A DNA stretch of 64,000 bases from Flammulina velutipes (taxonomy: Eukaryota; Basidiomycota; Agaricomycetes; Agaricales; Physalacriaceae), in contig CM022371.1 in the NCBI GenBank assembly GCA_011800155.1, forward strand, positions 806,001 through 870,000. The letters run 5' to 3'. Positions within the stretch are counted from its first letter, which is position 1; each line of letters opens with the position of its first letter. Of this stretch, positions 23,888-33,953 are shown one piece after another. Under the pieces are notes generated by a model that worked only from the letters and a program-made list of their open reading frames with translations, had not been told where the DNA came from and made no database searches. A program made the translations under genes and the position numbers.

Positions 23888-24256
23888 CAGTGCATGCGAA
23901 AAGTGATGCAGCTGCCTAATTAGGAAAATTCGACTTGTGGCGGCAGCATTTCTCTCGTCGTTGCCGCTATACGGAAGAGTACCTATTGCTTATGATGCCT
24001 GCAAATATGTGTGTACTAAAATTAACCAGAGCCCTAGCAAAAACATGAAGAGTGCCGGATTTTTTGCCGGATTTGGATGGCACTCTGCCGCACTCAGTCA
24101 TTCCTTGTTTCACTCTGGCTCATGAGAAAATTCAGCATCGACGTACTCAATACACTCTTCCATTTCGGCGATATACACAAGTTTTGCGGAGGGTATGGCG
24201 TTCTGCGGCGGGATTTTTGCCTAATTAGGCAGCTGCATCACTTTTCGCATGCACTG
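23888..24256. mobile_element. 369-bp MITE with TA target duplication, Tc1/mariner type
   Basis: The first 37 bp (23888-23924) and last 37 bp (24220-24256) are perfect inverted repeats that begin CAGTGCATGCG. TA dinucleotides flank the element on both sides (23886-23887 and 24257-24258). CAGT ends and TA duplication are typical of Tc1/mariner elements. There is no transposase frame inside. It sits between the P-loop gene and gpc1, about 150 bp upstream of the gpc1 start. Confidence 0.88.
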
Positions 24257-24409
24257 TACCATCGCTAAATCCATGATGAAAGATTAAGGCAAGACTAATC
24301 GCTGACATAAGCTTCTCACGTTTTATTCAGGCTCGGTACGAATACTCGCGCTTTGTTTCTTGCTCATTCTCCACCACGACGACCGCGGTTATAAAGGCTA
24401 TTCGTCGCC

Positions 24410-26154
24410 ATGTTGCGTCCAGAATCTCCCGCCATGATTGGCAAGAACCTCAAATACCTATCAACCTCGTTCGAACGCCTCCAGAACGTACGCGATGAGA
24501 TGGTCGGAGGTTTCACACTACTTGGTCTGTTTTCTGCCAGCGTTTCCAAGCCAGATGTTGACGAACCGTCTTAGATACGTTTGAGACGTACTTTGACTCC
24601 CATGTCGACTTGCTCCAAAGGAAACTCCAGAAACATAGCGACAGGCTGAAGATGAAGGCTGAAGAGAAATTCAAGTTCCCGGATATCAGTGGCGATTTGC
24701 TCACAGAAAATCTGGAACGTGAGGTCAAGAACCTAAAGCTGAAGGTGCGAGCGTTATACCTTGGCCGACCGCGTCAAGTAGCTGACCCCGCTTTACCCCA
24801 GATCTCGACACGCATGGCATCTCTTTCAAACGAATGGCACTCAGCTAAAGTTGTGCGAACACGGGAAAAACTCTCCTTCTTCTTCGGTGTTATGTCGGTG
24901 CTGTTCTCTGCGTTAATGTTTGGCATGGCCCCTCAGTACGTGCTCGACATATGACTCGCCACATACACGCTGACGCTGCGCCGCAGATGGGTGCATATTG
25001 CATATACCTTGCAAGGACTCTATCTCCTTCCTCTTCGGGCGTACACCTACAAGAAACGCGCATGGCACTATTTCATGTTCGACATGTGCTATTTTGCGAC
25101 AATACTCAACTTTGTCTACATCTGGATACTACCGAACAACGCCCCACTCTTCGTGTCGTGTTATTGCTTATCTCTGGGCTCCCTTGCGAGCGCAGTCATT
25201 ACCTGGCGCAACAGTCTCGTTTTCCATGACCAGGATAAGGTCACGTCGCTGTTCGTGCATATTTATGCTCCTTTCACGTTCACTGTGATTCGGTATGTTG
25301 TTCGCCTTGCGGAATGAATGGGTTACTAACATGCTTCGTAGCCACTTCTACCCGAATGCGGAGGAGCGTTTCCCTGCGTTGATAGAGTTGCCTCATCTGG
25401 ATCCACTAAAGGCCTTGGGCTTAAGTGGAGGTCTTTGTATGTACAGCTCCTAATCTGCGTGGTACTTTCGACTAACTCTGTTTAACAGATATGATATGGC
25501 AACTGTTGTACTGGAAGGTAAGGCGTATCTAATATTACAAAACAACGCTAACACCCTCCAAGTTCCTACTTGTAGACCGTCGCCACAAGATTGAATCCGG
25601 GCAACGTACAACCTCATTCTCATGGATGTTGAATGACAAGCGAAGCGCTATCGGCCGCGCCCTATCTTCGGTCCCGCTTGCATATCGCCCCTTGACGTTC
25701 ATGTTTGGGCAACTCTGTGCGTCCAGTTCTCTATTTGCATGTGATTCGAACTGACTCGAGCCCTAGGCTATACCCTGTTGACAGAGCTTCCCGCTGTGTT
25801 CCTCCTATACGACAGTCCCTTTTGGAGTGGTGTCTTCCTCATATGCATATTCTCGGTGAGCGTGTGGAACGGGGGAGGATACTATATTGAGGTCTTCGGG
25901 CGCAAGTAAGTCTCCAGAACAAGAGGTTGAATCCTACCTGACATCGATCTAGGTTCGAACGTGAACTGGAGGCCATGCGGAAGGAGCTTGCAGAAGCTAC
26001 TGCACGTTCTGGACGATCGAGTCCATCCGATGGACGGTCAATGAGCGAGGGAGACTTGTTATCCTTGGTATCGTCTCCGCAATCCTCTGAATCCTCCTTG
26101 CCTGAGGTGGAATCATCGGATTCATTATCTTCGTCCAACAAAAAGGAAACATGA
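24410..26154 (+). CDS. GPC1: Glycerophosphocholine acyltransferase (Gpc1)
   Basis: Transfers an acyl group from acyl-CoA to glycerophosphocholine, making lysophosphatidylcholine; an integral membrane enzyme of the ER. Exon 1 from ATG 24410 reads MLRPESPAMIGKNLKYLSTS. Next come DTFETYFDSHVDLLQRKLQK (coiled-coil-like) and KVVRTREKLSFFFGVMSVLF at the first helix. The family core is WHYFMFDMCYFATILNFVYI, CLSLGSLASAVITWRNSLVF, HDQDKVTSLFVHIYAPFTF. Then follow HFYPNAEERFPALIELPHLD, a further helix MIWQLLYWKFLLVD, LTFMFGQLLYTLLTELPAVF, and VWNGGGYYIEVFGRKFEREL. The C-terminal tail is Ser-rich and cytosolic, ending at 26154. The core motif of the DUF2838/GPC1 family is complete. It is convergent with UROD. 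Confidence 0.9.
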
Positions 26155-26344
26155 TCTACCCACTCACAATCTATTGACCTTGTACACCACATTTATGACC
26201 TACTTATGACTAGATATTATCCTCTTGTGCTTTTTTTGCCTTTCTTCGGTATGCTACGGTTTTGGGGCTGTATGGATGCTCTTTAACATTACTTGTATAA
26301 TTGTAGATCTAGTACAACTTGTTTTTTATGTACAAAAAACGCGA

Positions 26345-27591
26345 CTATAGTGCGGAATATTTGTGCACACATTCGAAAAACCATTTGACATCTTCTGGTT
26401 TGACGCTAGGTGTTATACCGTGGCCGAGGTTTGCGATCCATCCCTTTGACCCTCCGAAGCTCTCTGCTGTACGCTTGACTGCCGCCTCGATCGCTTCTCG
26501 TCCACCATACAGGATATCCGGGTCCAAGTTTCCCTGCAACGCCACCTTTCCCTTGACAAGTTGACGGGCTTCGGACGGCTCAACACGCCAATCCAAGCTC
26601 AGAGCATCATACTCTGTCTGTTCCGCTGAAGCTGCGATAGCGTAATTAGCGCCTTTCGCAAAGAGTGTCATAGGCACGTCGTATCCATCTGCAGCCAGCC
26701 GTGATTTGACCTCTTTGGCGATGCGCTGGAGGACGGGGAAGGCGAACGTGTAGAAGTCGTGTGGCGATAGCTCTCCCGCGTTGGTGTCGAATACTTGTAG
26801 AAGCTTCAGAATTTTATTAGATCGGGTAGAAACAATATAGACAGGAAGGGGATACGAACCTGTGCGCCGGCGTGGGCTTGTCCCACGAGGAAGTCTACGC
26901 ACACCGTGGCGATATGATTGAGCAAGACCTTTGACTCTTCCGGATACTTGAATAGCCACGACTTGACCTTGGTGTACGACTTGCTCCCGCCGCCCTCGAT
27001 CATATACGCGAACAAGGTCCACGGGCCCCCACAGAATCCAATAATGGGAACCTCTCCCTTGAGCTCCGTGCGCGTCAGAGTCAGCGCGTCGAACACCGTC
27101 TGCAACTCCATAGCCTTGTGCACGTCGACGTCCGTTTTCAACTTCTTGATATCCTCCGGCGTCGAGAGAGGATCGGTGAAGTGGGGGCCGGGCTGCATGA
27201 TAACCTCCATACCCATAGCCTGGGGTATGACAAGGATATCACTAAAGATAATCGCGGCATCCAGAAGACCGGTGTAGTGCCGCACGGGCTGAAGTGTGAC
27301 CTCGCATGCCAGCGCAGGCGTTTGGCAGATCTCAAAGAAGCCGTGAGACTCCCGGAGTTTCATGAACTCTGGATGGAGAAGGTATTCAACATGCTGGGCT
27401 AGAGTGGATTTTAGGGATAGTGACCTGGTAAATGACGGCCAGCTTGTCGCATTATCCATACGGGTGCTCGTTCGGTTTTCTCGCCTGTCGATACGTCAGG
27501 AGGGAAGCTATGGGTAGGTTTTTCGTTGGTTACCGCGTGCAGCTCGTAGTAGGAGGTCGTTCTTCAGCGGAGGAAATTGTTTGGTGGCCAT
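26345..27591 (-). CDS. HEM12: Uroporphyrinogen decarboxylase
   Basis: Converts uroporphyrinogen III to coproporphyrinogen III in cytosolic heme synthesis. The minus-strand exons start at ATG 27591 (MATKQFPPLKNDLLLRAARG), then EKTERAPVWIMRQAGRHLP, EFMKLRESHGFFEICQTPAL, IIFSDILVIPQAMGMEV with the catalytic Asp, GFCGGPWTLFAYMIEGGGS, FDTNAGELSPHDF, VALQGNLDPDILYG and WIANLGHGITPSVKPEDV, ending HKYSAL at 26345. The usual RQAGRYLPE motif has His in place of Tyr here. Length and order match the family throughout. Three short introns are present. Confidence 0.92.
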
Positions 27592-27769
27592 GGTGAAGGT
27601 GGATGGAAGAGCATCGCGATCGCGCTCAACCCGCGTCATCGCATTCGGTCCGATCGTACTGTACTTCGTATTCTACTGAATGCGTCGAGCACACTGATCT
27701 TAGTCTTGTAGCTCTTGTGTCGAACAAATAGTGGTGACACATTTAAATAGGCATCCTGATTTAGTATAT

Positions 27770-27950
27770 GTACGCAATTGTTAGTGCATGAAAAAGAGTA
27801 ACTTTTGAACTACATGATAGAGAGAATGAGACGCGTTTCTTCCTCGGAATAGGAAGCGAAAAGACCAGTACACTGATGGTGACAGGACAAACCGTACCAG
27901 CCTCACGTTCCTCGTAGGCAACAGCGCCGATGAAAGTTCCGAACAGAGCA
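27770..27950 (-). pseudogene. Remnant similar to the 3' end of the gene at 37111
   Basis: On the minus strand this reads GAVAYEEREAG, then VFSLPIPRKKRVSFSL, matching GAVVYEEREAG and VFSLPAHEEETC in the gene at 37111-37290. DNA similarity is also clear, for example around CCTCACGTTCCTCGTAG. It has no neighbouring exons of the parent gene, so it is probably a duplicated fragment. Confidence 0.6.
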
Positions 27951-28223
27951 GTTGGTGTGCAAACAAATTTTCTGAATCCAGACCTTCGTAGCCACAGCCC
28001 TAGCCATTTGAACATGGCCACACTGCTATATATCTTATATGTCAGACGTTGTGCTTTCAAGGAAATGGGTAGTATGTACAGGGCCATACACAACCCACGT
28101 CCTTTCAGACCTAGAGGATGGGATGCGGGAAAGTATACAGGGGCGTAGAACTCCTAGTAGCCTGCCAAGGTCACCGACTGGACCAGCCTCTTATGAGATC
28201 GGGGATGACTGACTGACTGACTG

Positions 28224-28664
28224 TTAATCTCCTCCGCACACGTCCGCCGCATGTTCCTCAATATACGCTTCTAGCTCTGGTGTCATCTCGCCGAGACCAA
28301 CGGCGGCTGCGAAAAATCAGCATCGTCATGCCCATTGTTCATTTCACGTACATAACTCTCGAATGGAGAGAGATCTTTCCCAGTCATGGTAAGCCTGCAA
28401 GAACGGATCAGCCACTTCATCCACCTGGCGGACTTGGATATTCTGGAGGTTCTTTATTTCCACCTTGTAGAGGTATGGTCAGCCGCTTGAAGAGAGGGTG
28501 TAGATATGATATTACCGCTGAAGCGCCTTCGGGAATTTTAACAAGGCGCACTGTGCCCATGGCAGCTTTGAGGGCACCCTGTCGATGCTTAGTCAGACTC
28601 GCAGCGCATTACATTATTCTACCTCCAAAGCCTCCCGTCTGGCGTAGAGAGCATCAATTTCCTT
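28224..28664 (-). CDS. Unnamed small protein family, copy F1 (partial model)
   Basis: Minus-strand exons join with matching phases: KEIDALYARREALE, then GALKAAMGTVRLVKIPEGAS, then EIKNLQNIQVRQVDEVADP and FLQAYHDWERSLSIREL, then AVGLGEMTPELEAYIEEH and ADVCGGD with the stop at 28224. The upstream exon or start codon was not located; it may lie in 28670-28980. A second gene at 52116-52573 has the same exon order and the same end, which supports this as a real gene. I do not recognise the family. It looks soluble and helical with no signal or membrane segment. Confidence 0.55.
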
Positions 28665-29410
28665 CTGACTGAGAGGATTTTGGACGTGTTCACAGAATGA
28701 GTTTGCAACATGGTTGTCGGAAACAGAGCTATAAAGAGCTATAGGCCTATAATAATAACTAGCAGGATAGCCCGTGGGATCACGGGCCTTTCCATTGAGC
28801 AGTTTACCATAGTATACATGCATCCACAGATGATTATGATTGATACCGATAACTATGGACTTAGAGTCAAACAAATGTGTTGTATCTGTTAGAAACTTAG
28901 TGCTCTGCCGCACCCATCTGCGATGGGTGCTCTCGAGCCCCGTGGTCACTGTCATCAAACATATGACTACCTTCGCCACATACTACGCAGCTCATCAGTG
29001 ACATTGTTCCAGGACAGTGATTGTAGCGGTTAAGGGCCTGGCCTTCGGGAGGGAATCCGGATTGCTGGGCTCTGAATTTCTGTTATATTAAATAGCTAGT
29101 TATCTTAGATTTAGTAGTGTACTGTGTTTTCTTGCAAAGCCCAATGCTACTTGTAACTGTATTCAGCCACGGATGGCGCCACAAAATTGATGTCTCAATG
29201 TCTTTGTTAGATACTGCTTATTTTTTTCTCATACAGGATATCTCTATAGTATACAAGTAAACATATCAGCAAGGTCGTGGCAGTTATGGTGTACCCCGGT
29301 AGCGGCAAATGAGTACTTTGACTTGACTTTCGCGCTTTTGATCGCTGCCACGTGCGTTTGAGCTTTGTATTAATAAGCCATTTTCCTTTATTTAATAGGA
29401 TGATCGCGAT

Positions 29411-29427
29411 GTCACACACTCAGTGAC
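29411..29427 (+). promoter_or_regulatory. Conserved dyad upstream of T1
   Basis: GTCAC and GTGAC form an inverted pair 7 bp apart, about 80 bp upstream of the T1 start. The same dyad occurs at 31868-31882 upstream of T2, with a 5-bp spacer. It is embedded in a conserved block that begins GATCGCGA in both copies. This could be a bZIP-type binding site; the role is inferred. Confidence 0.35.
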
Positions 29428-29504
29428 ACGAAATGCACTCCTGTTCACTTACGACCTCGACGACTCGTTGAATAAATCTGAAACGGTTCTCTCTCTCACT
29501 ATTA

Positions 29505-31304
29505 ATGACCCTCGCCGAAAAACTTCAAGGCACTATATGGTCTCTTCGACCGTTCGGATCACCTCACCCTATCAAAAAAACGCATTCGGTTGAACAGGTT
29601 TTGGGGCTCACGCTGGACGACTTTGGAGAAGTGCGTATCGCAGACTCGTTTGACCTGCTAGATGGATTGCTGGACGAATTGCAAATATGCAGCAAGTCAA
29701 CTGGGAGTGCATTGGACAGTAAACTGTCCAAAACCTTACGGTTGTCCTCAGACGTTACTTTGGTAGGTGTAATGGAGGACAAAGGGTGGCCTGACGACCT
29801 CGTGAAGAGGTTCATCTCGACTGTGGGCGATGGTCTTTGGAAGGATCACCCTCAATGGGAAACATGTCGCACATTCCTTTTTGCCTGCTGTTTCCAGCGT
29901 CAGTGTTTTTTGCATACTCTGGTCGTTTTACTAATCGTGTACATATACAGAGAAGATATTGCAGGAGAATAATGAATCAGCGGTTGATAGATGGGCTACA
30001 AGAGGAGGCGACATTGCTGAATGGGTCAACAAACTCCTTCGTCCTGATCTGAGACCAATCCGTACACAGTCTCAGGCAGCGGTTAAGCTATTCTCGGATG
30101 GCGTCGTGCACCCTGATATCGAGGTTCTCCTTGGCGACAAACTTTTCGAACGGATAGAGAACAAGACGTTGCCAGTCATGGCTGCGCACGCCGTCCACCT
30201 CAACAACGCGGTGGGGAAGAAGCTAACGGACATCGGAACCGATGCGACAAAGGCGATGTTCAAACAGGTTACTCTATCGCTCCCGCTATCTGGAGATACA
30301 TTCTCACACATTTTGCAGGCCTACGCTGCCAGTATGACTGACGAACAGTCCTGTAACGTGGTTTGGATGGGTCACCCGTGTCTCTACCGCATCGCATTCG
30401 TACGGAATCGGTATCTCTACGTGTCTGGTTGGCGGTCCATCAACCCGATTATGATGCATTCGACCCTTGTCGACCACTACGGCGAAGAATGGACATCTGA
30501 AATAACTCAAGGTCACTTCCTGGCGGAGACTTTAGCTCTGGCGTCTATCTCTGTCGATGATTTTGAAGAGTTCTTGTCCGCTCGGCCGCTCCGTGTATTG
30601 CGAACGACCCCTCGGGAGTATATAACTGGCCTCATTCAAATCAGTGTCAGTGCTATTGAACGTCAGCTCTGGTCGCGCATCTACCTGGAAGACTCTGAGC
30701 TATACGGATCCCTACAATATTGGTACTGCCGTGTTTAAGTTCATCGAACCGAATGCCAACTAACTCATATATATCAGGTCTGGCAGAAGTCACATTCCGT
30801 CCCTCTTCCCGAAGACTCTCAAACCATTCAAGGTCTGGTCGAACGACGACACAGTTGTCAAGGTAGTTGGTGACAAGGAACTAGAGACCTTGAAGGATGT
30901 CGGTGGTATACCTGGTATCCCAGCGCTTCAAGGCATCATGATTGTCAAATCTCGACCTAACAAAGGGTTGATACTAGCTTTCACCCCATTCGTAGGTCTC
31001 CCTTCTGCCGAGGATTGGGATGTCAGTCTCATGTGCGTCGTTGTCCACTTCGTCTGTGCCCCGACTTAGACCTCCTCAATGTAGAAGTGATCTTCGACAA
31101 ATCTTACTCCGCCTTCACGAGAAAGGATGGCATCACCACGATGTTTATCCTCGGAATGTACTTCAAGATTCCCAGGGACAGGTCTACTTGGTGGACTTTG
31201 GCATGGCGCAGAGGGCAGAGGAGTGTGAGCACGGAGATGACTGTCCTGATCTAGACGTCTTAGGTGCTCACCGCGCAGACACTCCGACTCGGAGCGAGTC
31301 GTAG
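29505..31304 (+). CDS. Tandem gene T1: unnamed protein with C-terminal minimal kinase-like domain
   Basis: Four exons (29505-29898, 29951-30722, 30778-31032, 31085-31304) sum to 1641 nt, 546 residues. Residues 1-130 start MTLAEKLQGTIWSLRPFG. The middle region contains HPDIEVLLGDKLFERIEN, MAAHAVHLNNAVGKKL and LPLSGDTFSHILQAYAASM; I recognise no named domain there. The last 150 residues look like a small kinase fold: FKVWSNDDTVVKVVGDKE (N-lobe with Lys), ILAFTPFVGLPS (hinge), LRQILLRLHEKGWHHHDVYP RNVL (catalytic loop with HHD instead of HRD), and YLVDFGMAQR (DFG). There is almost no C-lobe after DFG. The C-terminus is about 25 residues shorter than T2 because of a TAG where T2 continues. Function unknown. 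Confidence 0.7.
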
Positions 31305-31399
31305 TCATCTGAATGGCCTTCGCCTTCTGAACATGTTTAACGTTTCTCTCATTGTGTAGCTGATCAGCTGTAGGAATGTTGAAACAGGCTAATTTAGTG

Positions 31400-31445
31400 T
31401 ACACATGTCAATCATTATGGCATGAAAACAGTAAACTTGGACCCA
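31400..31445. repeat. Third fragment of the 37.1-kb 3' flank
   Basis: The sequence around TATGGCATGAAAACAGTAA matches TATAGCACGAAAACAGTAA at about 37108-37130, and the preceding GTGTACA and ATCAAT bases also match. It lies immediately before the MITE between T1 and T2. Confidence 0.5.
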
Positions 31446-31465
31446 AAGGATGCACTGGCTGACAG

Positions 31466-31808
31466 TGACAGGACCCCCAAATATCCCACCAAATGTCTGA
31501 TACCTAGGTTGGAGGTTCTCGAAGCGGCGATTTTTATCCGCATTAACAGCGGCCGAAGCTGCCATTAGTCGAAATCCAGGCGAAATCGATGAGTCCGTGC
31601 GGTGTCCGAGCTGGCTAGTAGGTCCAAACTTTTTTCTTTCCGCACGGCGCCTCTGACCTCCTAGCCGCCAAAATTTATCCGTACCTGGTACCATACCATT
31701 TTCAAAATTCACCCCATTTTTATCCGCATTTGCCTCAGACTGTTTTGAAAACCTATCCATTCTTATCCGCACGCGTACCAGACATTTGGCAGGATATTCG
31801 GGGTGACA
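31466..31808. mobile_element. About 340-bp MITE with imperfect terminal inverted repeats
   Basis: The left end near 31474-31503 (CCCAAATATCCCACCAAATG) and the right end near 31777-31806 are inverted copies with a few mismatches, covering about 35 bp. The interior has several copies of TTATCCGCA and variants, in the same orientation. There is no coding potential. It lies exactly between T1 and T2. A target duplication is not clear. Confidence 0.5.
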
Positions 31809-31948
31809 CGGCCCACTTCTGGGTGACTACCGCCGGCACTGAGGCCTGAGGCTATAATGATCGCGACGTCACACTCAGTGACGCGAAAGCTTGTTCACGA
31901 CCTCAGCGCTCAGCGACGAATCTGTAACGGTCCTGTCTCTCACCATCG

Positions 31949-33819
31949 ATGACTCTCGCAGCAAAACTCCAAGGCACTATATGGTCTCTTCGACCGTTCG
32001 GATCACGCCACCCTATCAAAAAAACGCATTCGGTTGAACAGCTTTTGGGGCTCACGCTGGACGACTTTGGAGAAGTGCGTATCGCAGACTCGTTTGACCT
32101 ACTAGATGGATTACTGGACGAATTTCAAATACGCAGCAAGTCAACTGGGAGTGCGTTGGAGAGTAAAGCGTCCAAAACGTTGTCTTCAAGCGTTGCTTTG
32201 ATAGGTGTCATGGAGGACAAAGAATGGCTTGACGACGTCGTGAAGAGGTTCATCTTGACTGTGGGCGATGGTCTTTGGAAGGATCACCCTGAATGGGATA
32301 GTTTTTGCCTCTCAATTTCTTTTCCCTGCTCCCAACGTCAGTATTTTTCGCATACTCCGGTCGTTTTACTAATCGTATACATATACAGAGAAGATCTCGC
32401 AGGAGAATAATGAATCAGAGGTTGATAGATGGGCTACAAGAGGAGGCGAAATTGCTAACTGGGTCAACCAACTCCTTCGTCCTGATCTCGGACCAATCCG
32501 TACACAGGTTCAGACAGCGGTTAAGCTATTCTCGGATGGCGTCGTGCACCCTGATATCGAGGTTCTCCTTGACGACAAACTTTTCGAACGGATAGAGAAC
32601 AAGACGTTGCCAGTCATGGCTGCGCACGCCGTCCACCTCAACAACGCGGTGGGGAAGAAGCTAACGGACATCGGAACCGATGCGACAAAGGCGATGTTCA
32701 AACAGGTTACTCTATCGCTCCCGCTATCTGGAGATACATTCTCACACATTTTGCAGGCCTACGCTGCCAGTATGACTGACGAACAGTCCTGTAACGTGGT
32801 TTGGATGGGTCACCCGTGTCTCTACCGCATCGCATTCGTACGGAATCGGTATCTCTACGTGTCTGGTTGGCGGTCCCTCAACCCGATTATGATGCGTTCG
32901 ACTCTTGTCGAGCACTACGGCGGAAAATGGACATCTGAAATAACGCAAGGTCGCTTTTTGGCAGAGACCTTAGCTCTGGCGTCAATCTCTGTCGATGATT
33001 TTGAAGGGTTCTTGTCCGCTCGGTCGCCCGGTGTATTGAGGACGACCCCTCGGGAGTATATAATTGGCCTTATTCAGATCAGTGTCAGTACCGTTGAACG
33101 TCAACTTTGGTCGCGCATCTACCTGGAAGACTCTGAGTTATATGGATCCCTACAACATTGGTACTGTCATGCTTAAGTTCATCCAGCCAAATGCCAACTA
33201 ACTTATATTCCAGGGGTGGCCGACATCAGCTTCCGTCCCTCTTCCCGAAGACTCTCAAGCCTTTCAAGGTCTGGTCGAACGACGACACAGTTGTCAAGGT
33301 AGTTGGTGACAAGGAACTGGAGGCCTTGAAGGATGTCGGTGGTATACCTGGTATCCCAGCGCTCCAGGGCATTATGGTTGTCAAATCCCGACCTAACAAA
33401 GGTTTGATACTAGCTTTCACCCCATTCGTAGGTCTCCCTTCTGCCGACGATTGGGATGTCAGTATCATGTGCGTTGTTGTCCACCTTGCCTGTCCTCTGA
33501 CTTAGCTCTCCCTAGGACTGATCTTCGACAAATCTTACTCCGCCTTCACGAGAAAGGATGGCATCACCACGATGTTTATCCTCGCAATGTACTCCAAGAT
33601 TCCCAGGGACAGGTCCACTTGGTAGACTTTGGCATGGCGCAGAGGGCAGAGGAGTGTGAGCACGGAGACGACTGTCCTGATCTAGAAGTCTTAGGTGCCC
33701 AGCGCACAGAGACCCCAAGCCCAGAGTCATCAGAATGGCCTTCGCCTATAACGTCCGATGGCCCGACCACACCAACTTTTGGTAGTCCTACTCTACCATC
33801 TTTACTTGACAAGCTGTGA
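31949..33819 (+). CDS. Tandem gene T2: unnamed protein with C-terminal minimal kinase-like domain
   Basis: Four exons (31949-32336, 32389-33160, 33214-33468, 33516-33819) sum to 1719 nt, 572 residues, with the same intron positions as T1. All landmarks of T1 are present: MTLAAKLQGTIWSLRPFG, HPDIEVLLDDKLFERIEN, LPLSGDTFSHILQAYAASM, then VVKVVGDKELEALKDVGG, the HHDVYPRNVL loop and HLVDFGMAQR. The tail is longer, Ser/Pro/Thr-rich, ending SPTLPSLLDKL. Upstream DNA from about 31855 also matches T1. The coding sequence is intact. No signal peptide is visible; cytosolic or nuclear location is likely. Function unknown. Confidence 0.7.
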
Positions 33820-33953
33820 GAGTCAGGGAGGTGGATTACGCTTGAATCGGCTTTTGCAGTTTTTGTGTTTACTCTGTTGGACTTCGCATATTACAAATTT
33901 CAAATACCTTATTATGTACTTATTTTCTCATTCCAGTTTGACATAAGATGCTA

